A stretch of DNA of 64,000 nt from NCBI RefSeq assembly GCF_014205275.1, contig NZ_JACHND010000001.1, positions 1,178,001-1,242,000 on the forward strand, written 5' to 3'. This document shows, piece by piece, positions 8,581-16,373 of the stretch. The position numbers and the translations under genes are program-made. Positions within the stretch are counted from its first letter, which is position 1; each line of letters begins with the position of its first letter. A model generated the notes under the pieces. It saw nothing but the letters and a program-made list of their open reading frames with translations, was not told where the DNA came from and did no database searches. The stretch is from Sphaerisporangium siamense (GTDB lineage Bacteria > Actinomycetota > Actinomycetes > Streptosporangiales > Streptosporangiaceae).

Positions 8581-10017
8581 TTATCTATTCCGTGAAATGG
8601 CACCGGCGGGCTCGGCGCCGGCCGTGGTCGCCGCCTTCGGCGCGCGCATCAGCAGAAGGCTCAGCACGGCGCCGCCCGCCGCGATGATCCCCGCCCCGAC
8701 GAAGGCCGCCTGGAAGCCGCCGGTGAGCCGGGCCGCGTCACCCAGCTCCGCGGCGCCGCGCGAGGTCGCGACCGCCGTCATGACGGCGAGGCCGAGAGCC
8801 GAGCCCACCTGGTAGGTGGTGTTGACGATGCCGGAGGCCAGGCCGCTCTCCTCCGGCCGCACTCCCGACATCGCCGACATCATCGCGGGGATGTAGGCCA
8901 GCGACATGCCGGCGGCGGCGACGAGCGAGGCGGGCAGCACGTCGGCGGCGAACACGCCCTCGGCCCTGACCAGGGACAGCCCCGCCACTCCCGCCGCCAG
9001 GACCAGCAGGCCGACGACGATCAGCGGCTTGGCGCCGAAGCGGCCGAGCAGGCGGGCCGTGACGCCGATCATGAAGATCATGATGGTCACGGTCATCGGG
9101 AGCAGGGCCGCGCCGCCGGCGAACGCGCCGTACCCTAGGACCTGCTGAAGGTAGAGGTTGAGGAAGTACCACATCGGGATCCAGGCGGCGCCCAGCAGCG
9201 CCATCGCCAGGTTGGCGGTGGCGAGGCCGGGAGTGCGCCAGACGCCGAGCGGCATGAGCGGCGCGCGGACCGTCCGCTGAACGAGCAGGAACAGCGCGAG
9301 CAGGGCGACCGCCCCGGCCAGTTCCAGCAGGGTCGCGGCCGAGCTCCAGCCCTGCCCGGGCGCCCGCACGATGGCGAACACCGCCAGGGCGATGCCGGCG
9401 GTGACCGCGACGGCGCCGAGGACGTCGACCGTGCCGCGCCTGCCGCCGACCGCCGGCAGCAGGGCGGGGACGGCCAGCAGCGTCGCCACGCCGATGGGGA
9501 TGTAGATGATGAAGACCCACGGCCAGCTCAGGTATTCGGCGATGACGCCGCCGAGGAAGACGCCGGCGGTGCCGCCGGCGGGGGCGGCGGCACCGTACAG
9601 GGCCATGGCCTTGCCGAGTTCGCGCCGGTCGTGGCCGAAGAGCATCATGAGCAGGGTCATCGAGGCGGGCGCGATCAGCGCGCCGCCGACCCCTTGGACG
9701 CCGCGGCCGGCGATCTCGACCCAGGCGTCACCCGCCGCGGCGGCGACGGCCGACCCGGCGATCAGGATGACCCAGCCGGCGACGAAGACCTTGCGGGCGC
9801 CGAGGAGGTCGGACAGCCGGCCGCCGAGCAGCAGCAGGCCGCCGAAGGCGATGACGTAGGCGTTGAAGACCCATTGCAGACCGCTCTGGGTGAAGCCGAG
9901 GTCGCGTTGGATGTCGGGCAGCGCGACGCCGATGATCGAGGTGTCCATGATGACCATGAACTGCGCGGCGGCGAGCACGATGAGTGCCCGCCATCTGCGC
10001 GGGCTGATGGCGTCCAT
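8581..10017 (-). CDS. DHA2-type MFS drug exporter
   Basis: Proton-driven exporter of the EmrB/QacA (14-TM) group, 478 aa, inner membrane. Typical motifs: the N-terminal AAQFMVIMDTSIIGVALPDIQ, the motif-A region GGRLSDLLGARKVF, and ALYGAAAPAGGTAGVFLGGVI (motif C). It is hydrophobic throughout with about 14 segments. Start: ATG 10017 (MDAISPRRWR) has CAGGAG 8 bases upstream; the frame stays open to 10116, but that extension overlaps a perfect palindrome. No TetR or MarR repressor is adjacent, which is unusual for the family, but several operator-like palindromes lie upstream. It could export the NRPS product or serve general resistance. Confidence 0.88.
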   Translation of the reverse strand: MDAISPRRWRALIVLAAAQFMVIMDTSIIGVALPDIQRDLGFTQSGLQWVFNAYVIAFGGLLLLGGRLSDLLGARKVFVAGWVILIAGSAVAAAAGDAWVEIAGRGVQGVGGALIAPASMTLLMMLFGHDRRELGKAMALYGAAAPAGGTAGVFLGGVIAEYLSWPWVFIIYIPIGVATLLAVPALLPAVGGRRGTVDVLGAVAVTAGIALAVFAIVRAPGQGWSSAATLLELAGAVALLALFLLVQRTVRAPLMPLGVWRTPGLATANLAMALLGAAWIPMWYFLNLYLQQVLGYGAFAGGAALLPMTVTIMIFMIGVTARLLGRFGAKPLIVVGLLVLAAGVAGLSLVRAEGVFAADVLPASLVAAAGMSLAYIPAMMSAMSGVRPEESGLASGIVNTTYQVGSALGLAVMTAVATSRGAAELGDAARLTGGFQAAFVGAGIIAAGGAVLSLLLMRAPKAATTAGAEPAGAISRNR

Positions 10018-10104
10018 GCGGAAACTCCTGTTCCCCGCGTCCACGCCGAGTGGCAGGATGCGGGAGGGGGTGGGTGTGATCTCGAAACAGACCGGCCCCT
10101 GCGA

Positions 10105-10132
10105 GTGGGCGTGCATGCCGGTGCACGCCCAC
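10105..10132. repeat. Perfect 11-bp-arm palindrome upstream of the MFS gene
   Basis: GTGGGCGTGCA (10105-10115) and TGCACGCCCAC (10122-10132) are exact reverse complements around a 6-bp centre, TGCCGG. The element ends 88 bp before the exporter start. It is not followed by a T-run on either strand, so an operator or a 5' leader hairpin is more likely than a terminator. Confidence 0.6.
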
Positions 10133-10234
10133 CTTTCATGTCAGCGGCCGGAAGGCGCCTGACGCGCCGCCGCCCACGTGACCATGCCGTCGGCGGCACC
10201 CCGCGCCCGCGCCTCGGTGTCCCTTCCGTTCTGA

Positions 10235-10293
10235 ATACCCCTAGGGGGTAGGTGTATCGGACGGCAGGACGTTAACATACCCCCCAGGGGTTA
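10235..10293. promoter_or_regulatory. Two CsoR/CstR-like operator boxes
   Basis: ATACCCCTAGGGGGTA (10235-10250) and ATACCCCCCAGGGGTTA (10277-10293) match the ATACCCC-n-GGGGTA(T) pattern known for CsoR-family repressors (copper CsoR, persulfide CstR). Their centres are about 42 bp apart, four helical turns. They lie between the leftward SDR (ends 10305) and the leftward MFS gene, so they should control the MFS gene. No CsoR-family gene is in the window. Confidence 0.5.
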
Positions 10294-10304
10294 GCAAGCA
10301 GGTC

Positions 10305-11177
10305 TCAGCGGGCGCTGTAGCCGCCGTCCACGGTGATGACGCTGCCGGTGACGCCGCGGGACTCGTCCGAGGCGAGCCAGAGGCAGGCGTTCGCGACGTC
10401 GTACGCCGAGACCAGCCGCCGGGTCGGCTGGCCGTCCACGAAGACCTGCTCCTGGCGCTCGGCCGGGATGCCGAGGGCGTCGGCGATGCCGCCGAGCATC
10501 CGGCCCTCCAGCTCCGGCTCGTCGCGGACCGATCCCGGGCACAACGCGTTGACCCGGACGCCGGACGTCGCGTAGTCCAGCGCGGCGGCGCGGGTGAGCC
10601 CGACGAGCCCGTGCTTGGCCGCCGTGTAGTTCGCGAAGTGCGGGTAGCCGACCACGCCCGCGGTCGAGGCGACGTTGACCACGCTGCCGGCCCCGCGGTC
10701 CAGCATGTGCGGGACGACCAGGCGCATCATGCGCCAAGCGCCGGTCAGGTCGACGTCCACCATGAGCCGCCACTGCTCCTCGTCCAGCCCGTGGGCCGGG
10801 TGGCCCGCGGGCGTGGCCAGGCCCGCGTTGTTCACCAGGACGTCGGCGCGTCCGAGCCGGTCCAGCGTGTCGCCGACCGCCGCCGCGAGGTCGTCCGGGG
10901 AGCGCACGTCGGCGTGGCAGGTGACGACGGTCGCGCCGCGCTCCTCGCACAGCCGGCCGGTCATGCGCAACTGGGCCGCGGTCCCCAGCGGGTAGGTGGC
11001 GCCGGGGATGTCCGCGGCCACGTCGATCAGGGCGAGGTCGGCGCCTTCCGCCGCGAGCGCGAGCGCGCAGGCGCGGCCGATGCCGCGAGCGGCGCCCGTG
11101 ACGATCGCGACCCTGTGGTCCAGGCGGCCGGCGCGCCGGGGTGAAGTCGTCGTCACAGCACCTTCCTCGTGGGTCAT
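10305..11177 (-). CDS. SDR oxidoreductase with a mycofactocin-type insertion
   Basis: Short-chain dehydrogenase, 290 aa. Seen: TGAARGIG cofactor motif, NNAG, the catalytic Ser-Tyr-Lys set (NVASTAGVVGY, YTAAK) and a C-terminal ASDESRGVTG. Between beta2 and beta3 it carries an extra segment (YPLGTAAQLRMTGRLCEE) like that of the mycofactocin-coupled SDR/carveol dehydrogenase group, whose NAD(H) is held tightly. The ATG overlaps the NRPS stop (ATGA), so translation is coupled and the enzyme probably acts on a residue or product of this pathway. It ends the leftward EH-TE-NRPS-SDR operon. Substrate unknown. Confidence 0.85.
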   Translation of the reverse strand: MTHEEGAVTTTSPRRAGRLDHRVAIVTGAARGIGRACALALAAEGADLALIDVAADIPGATYPLGTAAQLRMTGRLCEERGATVVTCHADVRSPDDLAAAVGDTLDRLGRADVLVNNAGLATPAGHPAHGLDEEQWRLMVDVDLTGAWRMMRLVVPHMLDRGAGSVVNVASTAGVVGYPHFANYTAAKHGLVGLTRAAALDYATSGVRVNALCPGSVRDEPELEGRMLGGIADALGIPAERQEQVFVDGQPTRRLVSAYDVANACLWLASDESRGVTGSVITVDGGYSAR

Positions 11178-14155
11178 GCCGGACGGGCCTGCCGCCGCAG
11201 CACCGCCGCGAGCCCGCGCACGGTGGGGTTGAGGTAGATCTCGCGGGGCGGCAGCTCGGCCAGCCCGTGTTCGGCCATCACGGTGAGCAGGCGGATCGCG
11301 GTCAGCGAGTTCCCGCCCAGGTCGAAGAAGTTGTCGTCGGGACCGACGGGCGTCCGCAGGACCGCGGTCCACGCCGCCCGCACCGCCTCCTCGACGTCCC
11401 CGTTGACCAGTGCGGCCGGCGCGACCGGCGCGGCCGGGGCGGGTGCGGCCGTGGAGAGCTCGGCGAGCCGGTCCACGTCGAGCTTCCCGTTGGCGGTCAG
11501 CGGCAACGCCGCCACGACCGTGACCGAGGCGGGCACCATGTAGTCCGGCAGGACGCGGGCGACGCGGCGGCGGACCTCCTGCCCGGACGCGGCGTCCCCG
11601 GCGACGACGTAGGCGTCGAGCCGGGCGCTGTCCGGGTCCGGCCCCCGGCGGAGCACCACGGCGGCGGCCGTCACGGCGGGAACGGCCAGCAGCGCCGCCC
11701 GGATCTCCTCGGGCTCGATGCGGTACCCGCGCAGCTTGACCTGGTCGTCCAACCGGCCGAGATGTTCGAGCCGCCCGTCGGGGAGCAGCCGGCCGCGGTC
11801 GCCGCTGCGGTACATCCTGCCCGCCGTGAACGGGTCGGCCGCGAAGCGTTCGGCCGTCACCGCGGGAAGGTTGAGGTAGCCGTCGGCCACACCCGCGCCG
11901 CCCACCCAGATCTCCCCCGGCACACCGGGGGGCAGCAGCCGGCCCTCCTCGTCCATGACGTACACGTGCCAGCCGGGGATCGGCGGTCCGACCGAGCGGG
12001 ACCCGGTCAGCGCGTCCCACCGCGTCACCGTCTGCGCCGTCACGTGGACGGTCGTCTCGGTGATGCCGTACATGTTCACCACCCGGCACTCGTCCTCCGG
12101 GTGCCGGTCGAACCAGCGGAGCAGGACGCGGGGGTCGAGCGCCTCGCCGCCCAGGATCACCAGCCGGACGGCCAGCGGCTCCGGCCGGGTGTGGTCGTGG
12201 TCGATCAGGTGGGTGAGCGCCGAGGGCGTCTGGTTCAGGACCGTGACCCCCGTGCGGCGCAGCAGCTCGTGGAAGCTCGCCGGAGACCGGGCCACCAGGT
12301 AGGGGACCACGACGAGCCGCCCGCCGGTGAGCAGGCACCCCCAGATCTCCCACACGGAGAAGTCGAAGGCCGGCGAATGGAAGAAGGACCACACGTCCTC
12401 GGGCGACAGCCCGAAGTCCCGCTCGGTCGCCGCGATGAGAGCGGCCACGTTCCGGTGCGGCACCATCACGCCCTTGGGCCGCCCGGTGGACCCCGAGGTG
12501 TAGATGACATAGGCGGGATCGTCCGGCGTGACGCGCACGGGGTCGCCCGGGGTGCCGCTCACGGGGTCGGCGGGCGTGCCGCCGCCCTCGGCGAGCAGGG
12601 TCTCGACGGTCAGCACCGGCACAGCGCGGGCCTCGTCCCCGGCCGTGTCCCCGGCCTCGTGTCCAGCCTCGTCTCCGGCCTTGTTCTCGGCCGCGACGAG
12701 CAGCGCGGCGTCCGAGTCGCGGAGGATCGCGGCGATCCGCTCCGCGGGATAGCTCGGATGCAGCGGCACGTACGCGGCCCCGGCCTTGAGGACGCCGAGC
12801 ATGGTCGCGATGAGGTCCGGGGACGGGTCCAGGCGGACGCCGACCCGTGAACCGGCGGTGACGCCGCGCCGGCGCAGGCCGGCGGCGAGCCTCCCGGCGC
12901 GCGCGTCCAGTTCCCGGTACGTCAGCGACCCGCCGTCGTCCTCGACCGCGATCCGGTCCGGGTGCGCGGCGGCGCGGGCGGCCAGGGCCTCATGCACGCA
13001 GACGGCCGGCGCGTCCACCGCGTGGCGCGGGCGGCCGAGCCGGGCCACCCGCCGCTTCTCGGCGTCGTCGAGAAGCTCGACCTGGTCCAGAGGCGACGAC
13101 GGCGATGCGGTCAGCAGCCGCCCGGCCACGTGCAGGGTGTGCCCGACGAACCGCGCGGCGGTGTCGCGGCCGAACCGGTCGAGCCGGTGGTGGCACTCGC
13201 CGACGACGCGCCCGTCCGGCAGCAGGTCCACCGTGAGCGTCAGCGGGTAGAGCGGCGCCAGGTGCGGGACGTACGCGTCCTCGTCCCGCCGCGCCACCAG
13301 CACCCCGGCCGGGGCGCTCAGCACGTCGGGCAGCGCGGGATCACCGGACGGCTCCCAGGGCACCCCGGCGGCGAGCCGGTCGCGTACGCCCGACAGGTAC
13401 CGGCCGATGGTCGTCTCCCCCTTGGCGTCCGTGGGGACGAGGGTCAGCGTCTCGGCGCGCGCGGCGCCGTCCGGGGCGGTGGACAGGGCCGTGCCGACCA
13501 GCGCCCGATCGGTGCGCGCGTACCGGGCGAGCACCAGGCCGGCCGCCGCCACCAGGACGGCGTGCAGCTCGGCGGGTGACACGTCCGGCGCCACGGGCAC
13601 CCGGAACCGCCGTACCCCGTGCCCGGCGCCACTCTCCTCACGCCACGCCCGCGTCTCACCACGGAGGTCGCGGACGGCTCCGGCGAGCTCGTCCAGGTCG
13701 GCGTGCGGCCCGCCGGGCGGGGCCGTGACCTCGGCGCCGGTGAGGATCGACCTGGCGACGGGGCCGAGCAGCGCCCGTCCGATCCGGGCCCGGTGCGCGA
13801 CGACGACGAGGTCGGCGGCGCCGCCGGCGTACCGGAGGAGCACGGCCCGCAGCGGGGCACGGCCCGGGGCGAGTGGACGGTGCAGCTCGGCGGTCCTGCG
13901 GCGCCGGGCGAGCGGGCCGTCCGCCGCGCCGGAGACGTCCTCGGCCCACAGCCGCGGGGCCGCGTCGCCCAGGTCTCCCACGTCGTGCGCGTCGCCCACG
14001 GCGAGGAAGGGGTGATCCGCCGTGAGCCGGGCGAGATTCCGCGCCAGTGATTCGGCGGCCGGCGCGTCCGCGATCCGGAACGCGGCGGAGTGGCACAGCC
14101 GGGCGGCCTTCTCGGCCGCGGACAGGTGCGGCTCCCTGGGCGCCGGGTCACCCAT
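11174..14155 (-). CDS. NRPS, degenerate C - A(Thr) - PCP
   Basis: 993-aa NRPS protein. Residues 1-370 are condensation-like but degenerate: where HHxxxDG is expected the sequence reads HRARIGR (121-127), so it should not form peptide bonds. The A domain spans about 385-900 (YTSGSTGRPKG at 552-562, NGK 889-891). Pocket residues Asp598, Phe599, Trp602, Asn641, Ile667, Gly669, Met695, Val703, His704 and Lys891 give DFWNIGMVHK, the textbook threonine code. The PCP has Ser950 (LGGNS). There is no TE. It probably loads Thr in trans onto its own PCP for transfer to another protein. It overlaps the thioesterase upstream by 8 bp and the SDR downstream by 4 bp. Confidence 0.93.
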   Translation of the reverse strand: MGDPAPREPHLSAAEKAARLCHSAAFRIADAPAAESLARNLARLTADHPFLAVGDAHDVGDLGDAAPRLWAEDVSGAADGPLARRRRTAELHRPLAPGRAPLRAVLLRYAGGAADLVVVAHRARIGRALLGPVARSILTGAEVTAPPGGPHADLDELAGAVRDLRGETRAWREESGAGHGVRRFRVPVAPDVSPAELHAVLVAAAGLVLARYARTDRALVGTALSTAPDGAARAETLTLVPTDAKGETTIGRYLSGVRDRLAAGVPWEPSGDPALPDVLSAPAGVLVARRDEDAYVPHLAPLYPLTLTVDLLPDGRVVGECHHRLDRFGRDTAARFVGHTLHVAGRLLTASPSSPLDQVELLDDAEKRRVARLGRPRHAVDAPAVCVHEALAARAAAHPDRIAVEDDGGSLTYRELDARAGRLAAGLRRRGVTAGSRVGVRLDPSPDLIATMLGVLKAGAAYVPLHPSYPAERIAAILRDSDAALLVAAENKAGDEAGHEAGDTAGDEARAVPVLTVETLLAEGGGTPADPVSGTPGDPVRVTPDDPAYVIYTSGSTGRPKGVMVPHRNVAALIAATERDFGLSPEDVWSFFHSPAFDFSVWEIWGCLLTGGRLVVVPYLVARSPASFHELLRRTGVTVLNQTPSALTHLIDHDHTRPEPLAVRLVILGGEALDPRVLLRWFDRHPEDECRVVNMYGITETTVHVTAQTVTRWDALTGSRSVGPPIPGWHVYVMDEEGRLLPPGVPGEIWVGGAGVADGYLNLPAVTAERFAADPFTAGRMYRSGDRGRLLPDGRLEHLGRLDDQVKLRGYRIEPEEIRAALLAVPAVTAAAVVLRRGPDPDSARLDAYVVAGDAASGQEVRRRVARVLPDYMVPASVTVVAALPLTANGKLDVDRLAELSTAAPAPAAPVAPAALVNGDVEEAVRAAWTAVLRTPVGPDDNFFDLGGNSLTAIRLLTVMAEHGLAELPPREIYLNPTVRGLAAVLRRQARPA

Positions 14156-14912
14156 GGGACAGTCGCCCGACGAGCGCGAGGATCTCGGCCGCGGAGTCGA
14201 CCAGGTACATGTGCCCGCCGGGCAACTCGGCCACGTGGAACTCCGCGGCGGTGGCCGTGGCCCACCCCTCCAGCTCCGCCCGGGAGACGAGCCCGTCGTC
14301 GGCGCCGCGCACCGCCGTGATCGGCACGCGCAGCGGCGGGCGGGAGGCCGGCGGCCGGTAGTTCTCGTGCATCTCCACGTCGGCCCGCAGGCAGGGCAGC
14401 AGCAGCTCCCGCATCGTGGGATCCTCCAGCGCCGGATGCGAGTACCCGGCGAACTCCAGGACCCGCGCCAGGAATTCCTCGTCCGGCAGCCCGGTCGCCC
14501 GGTTCGCCCGCACCTCGGCGGGGCCGGGGGAACCGCTCACGACGAGGTGCGCGACGTCCGGACCGCCCGCGTCCTTGAGGCGGTGCGCCATCTCGTAGGC
14601 GAGGATCGCGCCCAGGCTGTGCCCGAAGATCACGACACGGGACCGCCCTGCCAGCTTTTCGAGCACCTCCCCGGCGAGGCCGTCGACCGCCTCGTGGACG
14701 TCCCGGTACGGGGTCTCGGTGAACCGCTGCTCCCGGCCGGGGAGCTGGACCGGGACGACCTCGACGGCCTCCGGGTCGTGGCCGCGCCAGGGCCGGAAGA
14801 ACCCGGCGCCCGCACCCGCGTACGGGAAGCACACCAACGTCGCGGGGTCCGCCTTCGTGCCTCGCATCGACCGCTGCTCCTTCGAGGGCTCGCCATCATT
14901 CGGAATCGTCAT
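14148..14912 (-). CDS. Type II thioesterase
   Basis: Stand-alone alpha/beta hydrolase thioesterase, 254 aa, of the GrsT/TycF editing group that frees mis-primed carrier proteins. Seen: LVCFPYAGAGAGFFRPW at the start, PVQLPGREQRF, the nucleophile elbow GHSLGA, and a late GGHMYL with the catalytic His. The start ATG 14912 overlaps the stop of the epoxide hydrolase (ATGA), and its end overlaps the NRPS start, so it is translated as part of this operon. Confidence 0.92.
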   Translation of the reverse strand: MTIPNDGEPSKEQRSMRGTKADPATLVCFPYAGAGAGFFRPWRGHDPEAVEVVPVQLPGREQRFTETPYRDVHEAVDGLAGEVLEKLAGRSRVVIFGHSLGAILAYEMAHRLKDAGGPDVAHLVVSGSPGPAEVRANRATGLPDEEFLARVLEFAGYSHPALEDPTMRELLLPCLRADVEMHENYRPPASRPPLRVPITAVRGADDGLVSRAELEGWATATAAEFHVAELPGGHMYLVDSAAEILALVGRLSHG

Positions 14913-16075
14913 CGCGCCGGCCGGCGTAAGGGGCGGAAGAACCGGCGGACGTCCTCGGTGAACAGTTCGGGCACCTCCAGCGCGGCGAAGTGGCCCCCGG
15001 TGTCGAACTCGGTCCAGGACGTGATGTTCGGGTTGGTGCGCTCGGCGAAGCGCCGGATCGGCGGCGCCACGTCGCCGGGGAACACCGCCACGCCGAACGG
15101 GACGGTCAGCGTCTCCGGCAGGCCGAAGGTCGCCGCCGAGTCCTTGTAGAGGCGGGCGGAGGACGCCGCGGTGCCGGTCAGCCAGTAGAGCATCACGTTG
15201 GTGAGGATGCGGTCGCGGCGCACCGCGTCCTCCGGGACCGCCGCCGGGCGGCTCCACTCCTTGAACTTCTCCACGATCCAGGCGAGCTGGCCGACCGGGG
15301 AGTCCGCGAGCGCGTGCGCGACCGTGTGCGGGCGATGGGTCTGCACCTGCGCGTATCCGGACAGCTCCGTGTTGAAGACATGAAGCCGGTCCACTCTCTC
15401 CATCTCGGCGGGAGTGAGCGCGGCCATGTCCCTGGGGTCGCCGGACGGGAAGGTGAGCAGGAAGTTCACGTGCACGCCGACGACGTGGTCCGGTGCGTGG
15501 ACGCCGAGCCGGCGGGAGATCAACGATCCGAAGTCGCCGCCCTGCGCGCCGTAGCGGGGGTAGCCGAGCAGCTCCATCAGCTCGGCCCAGGCGGACGCGA
15601 CCCGCGCGACGCCCCAGCCGGTGTCAGGGGTGGGCCCGGACAGGCCGAACCCCGGAATGGAGGGGATCACCACGTGGAAGGCGTCCGCGGGGTCGCCGCC
15701 GTGCGCCGCGGGATCGGTGAGCGGATCGATGACGTCGAGGAACTCCACCACGGAGCCCGGCCACCCATGCGTGATGACCAGCGGGAGCGCGTCCGGCTCG
15801 GGGGACCTGACGTGGAGGAAGTGGACGGTGGCGCCGGATATCTCGGCGGTGAACTGGTGGTGGGAGTTCAGCTCCGCCTCGGCCTTGCGCCAGTCGTAGG
15901 ACGTGCGCCAGTACGCGACGAGGTCCTTGAGGTAGTCGACGGGGACGCCGTCGTCCCAGCCGGTGCCGGCGGGCTGGCGCGCCCAGCGGGTGCGGGCCAG
16001 CCGGTCCGCCAGGTCGTCGAGGTCCGCCTGCGGGATGTCCACGCGAAACGGCCGGACAAGACCATCAGAGACCAT
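14909..16075 (-). CDS. Epoxide hydrolase (alpha/beta hydrolase fold)
   Basis: 388-aa epoxide hydrolase of the microsomal-EH-like group, with an N-terminal EHN region (FRVDIPQADLDDLADRLARTRW), the oxyanion motif HGWPGS, the nucleophile Asp in GGDFGS and the catalytic His in FDTGGHFAALE. It opens an epoxide to a diol, or in some natural product pathways cyclises by epoxide opening. It leads the operon EH-TE-NRPS-SDR and is divergent from a P450, which could make the epoxide. That pairing is inference. Confidence 0.88.
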   Translation of the reverse strand: MVSDGLVRPFRVDIPQADLDDLADRLARTRWARQPAGTGWDDGVPVDYLKDLVAYWRTSYDWRKAEAELNSHHQFTAEISGATVHFLHVRSPEPDALPLVITHGWPGSVVEFLDVIDPLTDPAAHGGDPADAFHVVIPSIPGFGLSGPTPDTGWGVARVASAWAELMELLGYPRYGAQGGDFGSLISRRLGVHAPDHVVGVHVNFLLTFPSGDPRDMAALTPAEMERVDRLHVFNTELSGYAQVQTHRPHTVAHALADSPVGQLAWIVEKFKEWSRPAAVPEDAVRRDRILTNVMLYWLTGTAASSARLYKDSAATFGLPETLTVPFGVAVFPGDVAPPIRRFAERTNPNITSWTEFDTGGHFAALEVPELFTEDVRRFFRPLRRPAR

Positions 16076-16230
16076 CGCTTCTCCTCATTGAACCCGCGCC
16101 GGGGAGCGGGTCACGAAAAGGCGGGCGGGCACGGCGGATTCCGGGCAGGGCCTCCGGCGCGGGCATCCGCGGCCCCCGCCGGCGTCACAGGCGAGCATAA
16201 ACAAGGTCCGCCGGAGAATCACGCTGTCCA

Positions 16231-16260
16231 TTGACGCTCTTCCCGCGGCCTCTCCATATC
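16231..16260 (+). promoter_or_regulatory. Candidate promoter for the P450 gene at 16374
   Basis: TTGACG (16231-16236) and CATATC (16255-16260) are 18 bp apart in the 298-bp divergent gap, about 110 bases before the P450 start. The -35 is good and the -10 weak. No other structure was found in 16076-16373. Confidence 0.3.
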
Positions 16261-16373
16261 TTGGACTCCTCGCGGTGACCCGGCACAATTGCCACCGACG
16301 AGTCGGGAAAGCGCCGCGCGCATGGCGGTCGCGACGGCATCCGAATGGCGCACCGCCCGGAAGGAGAAGTGGC

